Of a stretch of DNA of 64,000 bases, positions 56,897 through 64,000 are shown in pieces; the first letter of the stretch is position 1; each line of letters opens with the position of its first letter. The translations under genes and the position numbers were made by a program. The notes under the pieces were generated by a model. The model had not been told where the DNA came from, made no database searches, and worked only from the letters and a program-made list of their open reading frames with translations. Source of the DNA: Pseudomonas massiliensis (lineage in GTDB: Bacteria > Pseudomonadota > Gammaproteobacteria > Pseudomonadales > Pseudomonadaceae); contig NZ_CCYK01000005.1 of assembly GCF_000826105.1 (NCBI RefSeq), positions 248,001-312,000 of the forward strand, in the 5' to 3' direction.

Positions 56897-57307
56897 TTAC
56901 TGAACAATCAGGTTATTGAACAGCAAGTCTTCGACCACCGGCTTGCCTTCCTCGGAATTGATTGCCTGTTGGGTTTGCTTCAGGGCTTCCTGACGCAAGG
57001 CTTCCTTTGCTTCGCCCGACGCCATCCCCTCCAGGCTTTGCTGGTTGAACAACTGAACCAGCTGATTGCGAATGAGCGGTTCGTGATGCTTGACTGCGGC
57101 CAAGGCTTCGGGGCCGGTAACCTTCAGGGCGATGTCGGCCTTGTACACGCGCAGGCGCGGGCCCCCATCCATGGCGTAGTTTCCGACCAAGGGTGGGCTC
57201 AGGGAGTAGTAGGACACCGGAGGTGGCCCTTCTTTGGGCTCTTCTTCCTTCGCGTTAGCGGCAAAGGGTATGCACAGCGCCAGCAATACGGCGATCCAGG
57301 GTTTCAC
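56897..57307 (-). CDS. FliL-like exported protein
   Basis: A 136-residue protein with a signal peptide (MKPWIAVLLALCIPFAANA) and a domain like the C-terminal part of flagellar FliL (YSLSPPLVGNYAMDGGPRLRVYKADIALKV...EPLIRNQLVQLFNQQSLEGMAS..PVVEDLLFNNLIVQ). Unlike FliL it has a cleavable signal rather than an N-terminal anchor and no flagellar genes are nearby, so it is a FliL-domain paralogue with unknown role, common in pseudomonads. Confidence 0.85.
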   Translation of the reverse strand: MKPWIAVLLALCIPFAANAKEEEPKEGPPPVSYYSLSPPLVGNYAMDGGPRLRVYKADIALKVTGPEALAAVKHHEPLIRNQLVQLFNQQSLEGMASGEAKEALRQEALKQTQQAINSEEGKPVVEDLLFNNLIVQ

Positions 57308-57438
57308 AGCAGCGATTCCTCTTCATGGTGTACGCGGCGAGCGGGCGGTTATGGCAGCTTATCAGGCGCCGCCATCATCGTTGCTCGGCCGGGGGGCTTA
57401 CCTACACTTATCGGCCATTACCCGGAAAGGAATAGCCT

Positions 57439-58428
57439 ATGAAAGCGTTATTGTGCAAAGCCTTCGGCCCGGCGCAAAGCCTGGTGGTCGAAGACGTGCC
57501 CGCGCCTGAGCCAAAACGCAACGAGGTGGTGGTCCAGGTCCACAGCGCCAGCGTGAATTTTCCGGACACCCTGATCATCGAGGGCAAGTACCAGTTCAAG
57601 CCGCCCTTCCCTTTCGCCCCGGGGGGTGAAGCCGCCGGGGTAGTGGTGGCAATCGGCGAAGGAGTGAGTACGCTGCGCCAGGGAGACAAGGTCATGGCGC
57701 TGACAGGCTGGGGCAGTTTCGCTGAGCAGGTGGCAGTGCCTGCGTACAACATAATGCCGATGCCGGCGAGCATGCCCTTCGACGAGGGCGCCAGCTTTGC
57801 CATGACCTACGGCACTTCGATGCATGCGCTGCGCCAGCGCGGCAACCTGCAGGCGGAAGAAACCTTGCTGGTACTGGGCGCGGCCGGGGGTGTAGGACTG
57901 GCCGCGGTAGAGATCGGCAAGGCCATGGGCGCTCGGGTGATCGCCGCCGCCAGCAACGCGAGCAAGCTGGAAGCCGCGCGCATGGCCGGAGCAGACGAAC
58001 TCATCGATTACAGCACCGAGGACCTCAAAGCGCGAGTGATGGCGTTGACCGCCGGCCAGGGCGCGGATGTCATCTATGACCCCGTAGGTGGCGATGCCTT
58101 CGATACCGCGGTGCGCTGCCTGGCGTGGAACGGCCGGCTGCTGGTCATCGGCTTCGCCAGTGGTCGCATCCCGCAATTGCCGGTCAATCTTGCCCTGCTC
58201 AAGGGCGCGGCCGTGATCGGTGTGTTCTGGGGTGCCTTCGCTCAACGCCAGCCCCATGACAACGCCAGCAACTTCCGGCAGCTTTTCGCCTGGCATGGTG
58301 AAGGTCGCCTGCGCCCGCTCATTTCCGCCCGGTATTCGCTGGATCAGGCACCGCAGGCGATCCAGGCGCTGGCTGAGCGCCGCGCGGTGGGCAAGCTGGT
58401 CGTGCAGGTACGCAAGGATCAGGCTTGA
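57439..58428 (+). CDS. NADPH:quinone oxidoreductase family protein
   Basis: A 329-residue medium-chain dehydrogenase/reductase of the quinone oxidoreductase (QOR) group. The GroES-like N-terminal half lacks zinc ligands; the Rossmann domain has VLGAAGGVGLAAVEIGKAMGARVIA at about 146-172, and DVIYDPVGGDAF follows. The preferred substrate cannot be read. Its end overlaps the convergent ChaC-like gene by 10 bp. Confidence 0.9.
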   Translation: MKALLCKAFGPAQSLVVEDVPAPEPKRNEVVVQVHSASVNFPDTLIIEGKYQFKPPFPFAPGGEAAGVVVAIGEGVSTLRQGDKVMALTGWGSFAEQVAVPAYNIMPMPASMPFDEGASFAMTYGTSMHALRQRGNLQAEETLLVLGAAGGVGLAAVEIGKAMGARVIAAASNASKLEAARMAGADELIDYSTEDLKARVMALTAGQGADVIYDPVGGDAFDTAVRCLAWNGRLLVIGFASGRIPQLPVNLALLKGAAVIGVFWGAFAQRQPHDNASNFRQLFAWHGEGRLRPLISARYSLDQAPQAIQALAERRAVGKLVVQVRKDQA

Positions 58429-59108
58429 GGCAGCACAGGTTCAGGTAGCGTGCTAGCGGGCACCAGGGCCATCTCCAGCCAGCGCTTGAATCGGGCCTCT
58501 AGATTGCGGTCGGGCATGGCGTGGGAGCGCAGCGCGGCGATGGTCTGCTCCACGTAGTCCCGGCAGCTTCCAGAGCGGCCGCAGGCGCTGGCCAGTACCT
58601 GTACCAGCAGATCATCAGGCAGGTTTCCAGCGTAGGTGGGCAGGTGCCGCTCCAGCACGAAGCCCAGCGCCTGCACCTTGCTGCCGTCATCCAACCGGCA
58701 ACTGAGCCAGTGAGGTCGATAAGACGGGTACGGCATCTCGCGCTTCCACAGGGCCATCAGCGACGCCTCCAGATGCTCCTCATGCAAGCGATAGGCAAAA
58801 CCTGTGCAAGAGCCTCCTCGATCGAGGCCAAACACCAGGCCAGGGCGTTGCGGCGTGCCACGGTGCTCCTGCGACCAAAGGTACAGCCCGCGATGATAAC
58901 CATGCACCCGCGCGCGCCGACGCTCGGCGCTGTTGCACTCAGGCCGCCAGATCAACGACCCGTACGCGAACAGCCATACCGGCCCACCCTTGTGCAGAGC
59001 CATGGTCTGGACGACAGAGCAGGCAAGCTCTTCATCACTCAGTTGCAGGGTGTTGAGCACAGGTGGGTAGGCCACCCCATGCGCGGGGGCAGGTTCGATC
59101 GCCGACAT
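58419..59108 (-). CDS. ChaC-like gamma-glutamylcyclotransferase
   Basis: Glutathione-specific gamma-glutamylcyclotransferase family (ChaC), 229 residues, cleaving glutathione to 5-oxoproline and Cys-Gly. The YGSL loop appears as WLFAYGSLIWRPE (about 44-56); the catalytic Glu is likely in the FAYRLHEEHLEASLMALWKREM stretch near 120-140. The start MSAIEPAPAHGVAYPP is preferred as the first ATG. gshA elsewhere in the window makes the substrate; direct linkage is inference. Confidence 0.9.
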   Translation of the reverse strand: MSAIEPAPAHGVAYPPVLNTLQLSDEELACSVVQTMALHKGGPVWLFAYGSLIWRPECNSAERRRARVHGYHRGLYLWSQEHRGTPQRPGLVFGLDRGGSCTGFAYRLHEEHLEASLMALWKREMPYPSYRPHWLSCRLDDGSKVQALGFVLERHLPTYAGNLPDDLLVQVLASACGRSGSCRDYVEQTIAALRSHAMPDRNLEARFKRWLEMALVPASTLPEPVLPQA

Positions 59109-59184
59109 AAGGAAGAACCCCGGATGGGTACAGATTGCTTCGGCGTCACTCTAACCGAAGGCTACCGCCGGAGGGAGCTACCAG

Positions 59185-60150
59185 TCATCGTGGGGCATAG
59201 GCAAAGACGTCCGCTCGCATCTGATGAGCGTCCATGCCGGCCCCCACCAGGGCATCCAGTGTGGCGTACACCATGGCCGGTGAGCCGCTGGCGTACACAT
59301 GAACGACGCTCAGGTCTGTCAGGTCTTCACGCACGGCCTCATGCAAAAGCCCGCAACGGCCTTCCCAACCACAGAGGTCACTGACGACCCGATGCAGGTA
59401 TAGGTTAGGCAGGCGCTGCCACTCGTCCCAGTGCTCGATCCGGTAGAAGTCCGATGGCTGGCGAACGCCCCAGTAGAGATGGACCGGATGCTTGAAGCCT
59501 TGCGCGCGGCAGTGCTCGATCAAACTGTGCATTTGCGCCATGCCGGTACCCGCGGCAATGAGGACCAGCGGCCCATCGGGAAGCTCGGCCAGATGAGCAT
59601 CGCCATAGGGCAATTCCACCCGGGCAAGCTGCTCGCTTTGCAACTGCGCCAAAAGCTTCACGGCGCTTTCTTCACGGCCCAGTATGTGCATTTCAAGGTC
59701 GCGACCACCATGGGGCGCGGATGCCAGGGAAAAGGCGGCCTTGTCCGCGCCTTCGCGCTCGATGAGCAGGTATTGCCCGGCATGGTAGCGAGGCGGCTTG
59801 CCAGCGGGCGCGCGCAGCCGCACACGCCACACATCGCCGCCGACTTCGGTGCACTCGCTGACCTGGCAGGTAAACGCACGAACCGGCAGTTCGCCAAGGG
59901 AGAGCACGCCGTCCCATAGCAGTACGCAGTCTTCCAGGGGCTCTGCCACACAGGTGTAGAGCTCGCCGTGGTCTCGCTCTTCTCCCTCCTGGAGAATACG
60001 CCCCTCGACCAGGATCGCCGCGCATACATGGCAATTGCCATTGCGGCAGCTATGGGGGCACTCGTAACCCAACCGCCGGGCCGCCTCGAGGATCTTCTCG
60101 CCCGGCTGTACGTCCAGCACAGCACCGGAAGGTTGCAAGGTCACGCGCAT
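59185..60150 (-). CDS. Ferredoxin-type NAD(P)H reductase beside ubiD
   Basis: A 321-residue protein combining an N-terminal plant-type 2Fe-2S domain (~1-90; cluster ligands in CPHSCRNGNCHVC plus a Cys near YTCVAEP) with an FAD-binding and NAD-binding reductase (~100-321; YHAGQYLLIE, GTGMAQMHSLIEH). The build is like CDP-6-deoxyglucoseen reductase AscD or Fre-type flavin reductases. It starts on the base after the ubiD stop (60151), so the two are coupled; supplying reduced flavin for the ubiD/ubiX pathway is a plausible inferred role. Confidence 0.88.
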   Translation of the reverse strand: MRVTLQPSGAVLDVQPGEKILEAARRLGYECPHSCRNGNCHVCAAILVEGRILQEGEERDHGELYTCVAEPLEDCVLLWDGVLSLGELPVRAFTCQVSECTEVGGDVWRVRLRAPAGKPPRYHAGQYLLIEREGADKAAFSLASAPHGGRDLEMHILGREESAVKLLAQLQSEQLARVELPYGDAHLAELPDGPLVLIAAGTGMAQMHSLIEHCRAQGFKHPVHLYWGVRQPSDFYRIEHWDEWQRLPNLYLHRVVSDLCGWEGRCGLLHEAVREDLTDLSVVHVYASGSPAMVYATLDALVGAGMDAHQMRADVFAYAPR

Positions 60151-61617
60151 TCAGTCTATTCCCAGCTGGTTCCAGAGTTCGTCCACGCGGCGAGTCACGG
60201 CAGGATCCCGCTCGATCACACGCCCCCATTCCCGGGTCGTCTCGCCAGGCCACTTGTGCGTGGCGTCCAGGCCCATCTTCGAGCCGAGGCCGGATACCGG
60301 CGAAGCGAAGTCCAGATAGTCGATGGGCGTGTTATCGATCATCACCGTATCGCGCTTGGGGTCCATACGGGTAGTCACCGCCCAGATCACATCGTTCCAG
60401 TCGCGCGCGTTGATATCGTCGTCCGTCACGATCACGAACTTGGTGTACATGAACTGACGCAGGAAGGACCATACCCCCAGCATCACCCGCTTGGCATGGC
60501 CAGGGTACTGCTTCTTGATGGTCACTACCGCCATGCGGTAGGAGCAGCCTTCCGGCGGGAGGTAGAAATCGATGATTTCCGGGAACTGCTTTTGCAGGAT
60601 GGGCACGAAGACTTCGTTCAGCGCCACGCCCAGAATGGCCGGCTCATCCGGCGGCCGCCCCGTATAGGTGCTGTGGTAGATCGGTCGGGTGCGGTGGGTG
60701 ATACGCTCGACCGTGAATACAGGGAAGCGGTCCACCTCGTTGTAGTAGCCGGTATGGTCGCCATAAGGGCCTTCGTCGGCCATTTCCCCAGGGTGAATCA
60801 CCCCTTCGAGCACGATCTCGGCGCTGGCGGGTACCTGCAGTTGACTGCCTCGGCACTTGACCAGTTCGGTACGGTGGCCACGCAGCAGGCCAGCGAAGGC
60901 GTATTCGGACAGGCTGTCGGGCACAGGCGTGACCGCTCCCAGGATAGTGGCCGGGTCCGCCCCGAGCGCGACGGCTACCGGGAAGGGCTCGCCCGGGTGC
61001 TTTTCGCACCATTCACGGTAATCCAGCGCGCCGCCACGGTGGCTCAGCCAGCGCATGATGACCTTGTTGCGGCCAATCACCTGCTGCCGGTAGATACCCA
61101 GGTTCTGGCGTTCCTTGTTGGGGCCCCGGGTCACGGTCAGCCCCCAGGTGATCAAGGGCGCCACGTCTCCCGGCCAGCAATGCTGGATCGGCAACTTGCC
61201 AAGGTCGACGTCTTCGCCTTCCAGCACCACTTCCTGGCAGGGTGCATCCTTGAGCACCTTGGGCGCCATGGAAATGATCTTCTTGAAGATAGGCAGCTTG
61301 GACCAGGCGTCCTTCAAGCCCTTGGGCGGCTCGGGCTCCTTGAGAAACGCCAGCAGCTTGCCGATTTCCCGAAGCTCGCCCACATCCTCGGCGCCCATGC
61401 CCAGGGCCACGCGCCCTGGGGTGCCGAACAGATTGCCCAGCACCGGCATATCGAACCCGGTGGGTTTTTCGAACAGTAGGGCCGGGCCTTGCTTGCGCAA
61501 CGTACGGTCGCAGATTTCCGTCATTTCAAGCACCGGGGACACCGGTACCGTGACGCGTTTCAACTCGCCGCGCCGCTCAAGCTGCTGCACGAAATCTCGA
61601 AGATCCTTGAATTCCAT
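60151..61617 (-). CDS. ubiD: 4-hydroxy-3-polyprenylbenzoate decarboxylase
   Basis: Decarboxylates the prenylated benzoate during ubiquinone synthesis using prenylated flavin made by UbiX. 488 residues from the ATG at 61617 ([22 protein letters not shown]), the family length; four residues upstream at 61629 is another in-frame start. Conserved stretches include [36 protein letters not shown] (active-site region) and [22 protein letters not shown]. No ubiX is in the window. Confidence 0.95.
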   Translation of the reverse strand: MEFKDLRDFVQQLERRGELKRVTVPVSPVLEMTEICDRTLRKQGPALLFEKPTGFDMPVLGNLFGTPGRVALGMGAEDVGELREIGKLLAFLKEPEPPKGLKDAWSKLPIFKKIISMAPKVLKDAPCQEVVLEGEDVDLGKLPIQHCWPGDVAPLITWGLTVTRGPNKERQNLGIYRQQVIGRNKVIMRWLSHRGGALDYREWCEKHPGEPFPVAVALGADPATILGAVTPVPDSLSEYAFAGLLRGHRTELVKCRGSQLQVPASAEIVLEGVIHPGEMADEGPYGDHTGYYNEVDRFPVFTVERITHRTRPIYHSTYTGRPPDEPAILGVALNEVFVPILQKQFPEIIDFYLPPEGCSYRMAVVTIKKQYPGHAKRVMLGVWSFLRQFMYTKFVIVTDDDINARDWNDVIWAVTTRMDPKRDTVMIDNTPIDYLDFASPVSGLGSKMGLDATHKWPGETTREWGRVIERDPAVTRRVDELWNQLGID

Positions 61618-61683
61618 CGGCCAGGCCACAGTGCAAAATAGGCGCTTAGCTTACCTGCTCTGCCGGCGACGTACAGGATACGG

Positions 61684-61710
61684 ATAAAAAAACGGCGCCA
61701 TCAGGCGCCG
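61684..61710 (-). terminator. Rho-independent terminator of rho
   Basis: A 7-bp GC stem (CGGCGCC, 61693-61699; GGCGCCG, 61704-61710) with an ATCA loop. On the minus strand it is followed by seven T residues, 20 bases after the rho stop. Textbook intrinsic terminator. Confidence 0.92.
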
Positions 61711-61729
61711 CTTTCGAACCGGACGAAGT

Positions 61730-62989
61730 TTACTTGCGCTTCATCGACAAGAAGAACTCGTCGTTGGTCTTGGTCTGCTTGAGCTTGTCGACCAGGAACT
61801 CGATGGCGGCGATCTCATCCATCGGATGCAACAGTTTGCGCAGAATCCACATGCGCTGCAGTTCGTCGTCGGCGGTCAGCAGTTCTTCGCGACGAGTACC
61901 GGAGCGGTTGATGTTGATGGCCGGGAAGACACGCTTTTCGGAAATCCGACGGTCCAACGGCAGCTCCATGTTGCCGGTGCCCTTGAATTCCTCGTAGATG
62001 ACTTCGTCCATCTTCGAACCCGTCTCCACCAGGGCGGTGGCGATGATGGTCAGCGAACCGCCTTCCTCGATATTGCGCGCCGCGCCGAAGAAACGCTTCG
62101 GCTTTTCCAGGGCATGGGCGTCCACACCACCAGTCAATACCTTGCCGGAACTCGGGATCACAGTGTTGTAGGCACGCGCCAGGCGAGTGATGGAGTCCAG
62201 CAGGATGACCACGTCCTTCTTGTGCTCGACCAGGCGCTTGGCCTTCTCGATGACCATCTCGGCCACTTGCACGTGACGCGTCGGCGGCTCGTCGAAGGTG
62301 GAAGCGACCACTTCGCCACGCACGGTGCGCTGCATTTCCGTCACTTCTTCCGGGCGCTCGTCGATCAGCAGGACGATCAGGTGGCACTCGGGGTTGTTAC
62401 GGGTAATGTTGGCGGCGATGTTCTGCAGCATGATCGTCTTGCCGGCTTTCGGCGGTGCCACGATCAGGCCGCGCTGGCCCTTGCCGATAGGTGCGCAGAG
62501 GTCGATCACCCGACCGGTGAGGTCTTCGGTGGAGCCATTGCCGGCTTCCATCTTCAGGCGCTGGTTCGGGAACAGCGGCGTCAGGTTCTCGAAGAGAATC
62601 TTGTTCTTCGCGTTCTCGGGGCGGTCGAAGTTGATGGTGTCGACCTTGAGCAGGGCGAAGTAACGCTCGCCTTCCTTCGGCGGACGGATCTTGCCGACGA
62701 TGGTGTCACCGGTACGCAGGTTGAACCGGCGGATCTGGCTGGGCGACACGTAGATGTCATCCGGGCCGGCCAGGTAGGAAGCATCGGCTGAGCGAAGGAA
62801 GCCGAAACCGTCCTGGAGGATCTCCAGCACGCCGTCACCGGAAATTTCCTCGCCGCTTTTCGCATGCTTCTTCAGCAGGGAGAAAATCACATCCTGCTTG
62901 CGCGAGCGGGCCATGTTTTCGATGCCCATCTGTTCGGCCATTTCGAGCAGGTCGGTGATCGGCTTTTGCTTGAGTTCAGTCAGGTTCAT
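61730..62989 (-). CDS. rho: Transcription termination factor Rho
   Basis: A 419-residue RecA-type hexameric RNA helicase that ends transcription. N-terminal Rho-N and cold-shock-like RNA-binding domains (~1-125, [41 protein letters not shown]), then the ATPase with Walker A APPKAGKT near 176-184, Walker [17 protein letters not shown], and the Q-loop/R-loop region toward the end. Usual length for the family. It is downstream of trxA with 237 bp between; rho leaders often contain attenuation signals. Confidence 0.97.
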   Translation of the reverse strand: MNLTELKQKPITDLLEMAEQMGIENMARSRKQDVIFSLLKKHAKSGEEISGDGVLEILQDGFGFLRSADASYLAGPDDIYVSPSQIRRFNLRTGDTIVGKIRPPKEGERYFALLKVDTINFDRPENAKNKILFENLTPLFPNQRLKMEAGNGSTEDLTGRVIDLCAPIGKGQRGLIVAPPKAGKTIMLQNIAANITRNNPECHLIVLLIDERPEEVTEMQRTVRGEVVASTFDEPPTRHVQVAEMVIEKAKRLVEHKKDVVILLDSITRLARAYNTVIPSSGKVLTGGVDAHALEKPKRFFGAARNIEEGGSLTIIATALVETGSKMDEVIYEEFKGTGNMELPLDRRISEKRVFPAININRSGTRREELLTADDELQRMWILRKLLHPMDEIAAIEFLVDKLKQTKTNDEFFLSMKRK

Positions 62990-63169
62990 AGAGGGAATGA
63001 CGTGTTCTGTATGGAGGGAATAAGCTTAGGGCTTAAGAGGTGCCGCGCCGGGGAAGGCGATAGGATCGCGCACAACTTCGAATTGGAATGCGTCGGCGAC
63101 GACTTGCAAGGGGGCACTGGAGAGGCCAGTGCAAGGCCGAATTTAACACTTGCGGCTAAAGGCGTCTAG

Positions 63170-63208
63170 TGAGCAAAAACAAAAAAGCCCTGCAACGAGC
63201 AGGGCTTT
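63170..63208 (-). terminator. Rho-independent terminator of trxA
   Basis: A perfect 10-bp stem (AAAGCCCTGC, 63184-63193; GCAGGGCTTT, 63199-63208) with an AACGA loop. On the minus strand it runs into TTTTTTGTTTTT, beginning 18 bases after the trxA stop. Confidence 0.92.
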
Positions 63209-63226
63209 GTAACAACTGACGATACC

Positions 63227-63553
63227 TTAGATATTGGCATCCAGGAAAGCGGCCAGTTGCGACTTCGACAAGGCTCCAACCTTGGTGGCCTCGACATTGC
63301 CATTCTTGAACAGCATGAGCGTAGGAATGCCCCGGACGCCGTGCTTGGCAGGGGTTTCCTGGTTCTCATCGATGTTCAGCTTGGCAATGGTCACCTTGCC
63401 TTCGTATGTATTGGCGATTTCATCCAGCACCGGCGCGATCATCTTGCAGGGGCCGCACCACTCGGCCCAGTAGTCCACCAGAACCGGGCCCTGGGCCTTG
63501 AGAACATCGGCCTCGAAGGACGCGTCAGTGACATGCTTGATTTTGTCGCTCAT
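63227..63553 (-). CDS. trxA: Thioredoxin 1
   Basis: A 108-residue thioredoxin, the general disulfide reductase of the cytoplasm. The redox motif is WCGPC (Cys33, Cys36), followed by the cis-Pro region GIPTLMLF near 74-81. The ATG at 63553 has a GGGAGA site; a longer frame adds 14 unlikely residues. Upstream of rho and divergent from ppx, as in P. aeruginosa. Confidence 0.97.
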   Translation of the reverse strand: MSDKIKHVTDASFEADVLKAQGPVLVDYWAEWCGPCKMIAPVLDEIANTYEGKVTIAKLNIDENQETPAKHGVRGIPTLMLFKNGNVEATKVGALSKSQLAAFLDANI

Positions 63554-63787
63554 GAATATCTCCCGGTCAGGAACTTGGATGATTGAGCCCATCATAACGT
63601 TCAGCGTTTGTTACCGAAAGCGTTAGACCATTGACTCTAGCTATGAGAAATCGCCGTTTTGCATATGACAGGCTGCCTACGGAAAAATGCTACCGACCAC
63701 GGCGCGCGGCTCAAGCCAGGGGCATAACGTTGGCGAAGCGAGCGGATCGTGGCAGGATGTTCGAGTTATCGACCGAGAATTTCGCCC

Positions 63788-64000
63788 ATGCCGCCACTCA
63801 AGCCGACGAATCTGTCCCTCATCGCTGCGATCGACCTGGGGTCCAACAGCTTCCATATGGTGGTGGCTAAGCCCAATCGGGGCGAGATCCGCATTCTCGA
63901 GCGAAGCGGCGAGAAGGTACAGCTGGCTGCCGGCATCGACGAACAGCGTCAACTCAGCGAAGAGTCCATGCAGCGCGGCCTGGAATGCCTCAAGCGCTTC
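63788..64000 (+). CDS. ppx: Exopolyphosphatase (3' end cut by window edge)
   Basis: First 71 codons of an Ppx/GppA-family exopolyphosphatase, which releases phosphate from polyphosphate. The phosphate-1 loop [15 protein letters not shown] is near residues 13-27, the ASKHA-fold start. Divergent from trxA across a 234-bp gap in which no strong promoter is evident. The remainder lies beyond the window. Confidence 0.93.
   Translation, partial: MPPLKPTNLSLIAAIDLGSNSFHMVVAKPNRGEIRILERSGEKVQLAAGIDEQRQLSEESMQRGLECLKRF

Noticed and set aside
59968..61479. 503-aa frame antisense to ubiD
   Set aside because: Shadow of ubiD codon bias; no recognisable domain.
63554..63787. PHO box upstream of ppx
   Set aside because: Only a single CTGTCAT half-site is present on the minus strand, without the 7-4-7 repeat spacing.

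Overview
The window is a piece of a Pseudomonas-type gammaproteobacterial chromosome: GC-rich, densely packed and with no insertion sequence, integrase, CRISPR array, tRNA or rRNA that I can see. Gene content and order from about 12.4 kb to the right edge follow the conserved block that in P. aeruginosa PAO1 runs from rml/dctBD through cysQ-nudE-yrfG, fdhD, pckA-hslO, rimBK, envZ/ompR, tex, gshA, argA, argE, gcvT-gcvH, ubiH-pepP-ygfB, zapA-6S RNA-fau and ubiD to rho-trxA-ppx. Species cannot be fixed from this alone.

Layout. 0-7 kb is more accessory: a large superfamily 1 helicase cut by the window edge, a short glycan-type operon (family 2 glycosyltransferase, CatB-like O-acetyltransferase, small conserved protein) and an OprD-family porin. 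7-12.3 kb is a nitrogen/amine catabolism region: aguB-aguA (agmatine to putrescine) and, upstream on the same strand, a 967-residue fusion of an APH-type kinase and a class III PLP enzyme. 12.4-15.8 kb is rmlBACD (dTDP-L-rhamnose for surface polysaccharide), followed by dctB-dctD (sigma-54 control of C4-dicarboxylate uptake) and three tandem 73-bp hairpin repeats. 19.3-25.6 kb holds cysQ-nudE, yrfG, a LysR regulator, fdhD and a YdeP-type molybdopterin oxidoreductase. 25.7-33 kb has two envelope proteins, pckA, hslO, a PAP2 phosphatase, hslR and rimB-rimK. 32.7-35 kb is ompR-envZ, then tex, gshA, argA, argE and a CYTH-CHAD protein. 43.5-50 kb carries an orphan GspE/PilB-type ATPase, a DUF2388 protein, gcvT-gcvH without gcvP, and an iron ABC permease and binding protein without an ATPase. 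50-54.5 kb is the ygfB-pepP-ubiH-ubiI string. The right end has TIGR02449-zapA, 6S RNA, fau, an EVE protein, ubiD with a ferredoxin-type reductase, rho, trxA and the start of ppx.

Most functions are housekeeping. The observations most worth checking are: (i) the kinase/PLP-lyase fusion upstream of aguBA, with stacked palindromes between them; (ii) an intrinsic-terminator structure between ompR and envZ next to the envZ ribosome binding site; (iii) mutually exclusive inverted repeats upstream of the EVE-domain gene; (iv) 73-bp tandem hairpin repeats after dctD; and (v) gcvTH lacking gcvP. I found no convincing wholly new multi-gene system. Several gene starts were moved to internal ATG, GTG or TTG codons on ribosome-binding-site, signal-peptide or family-length grounds.
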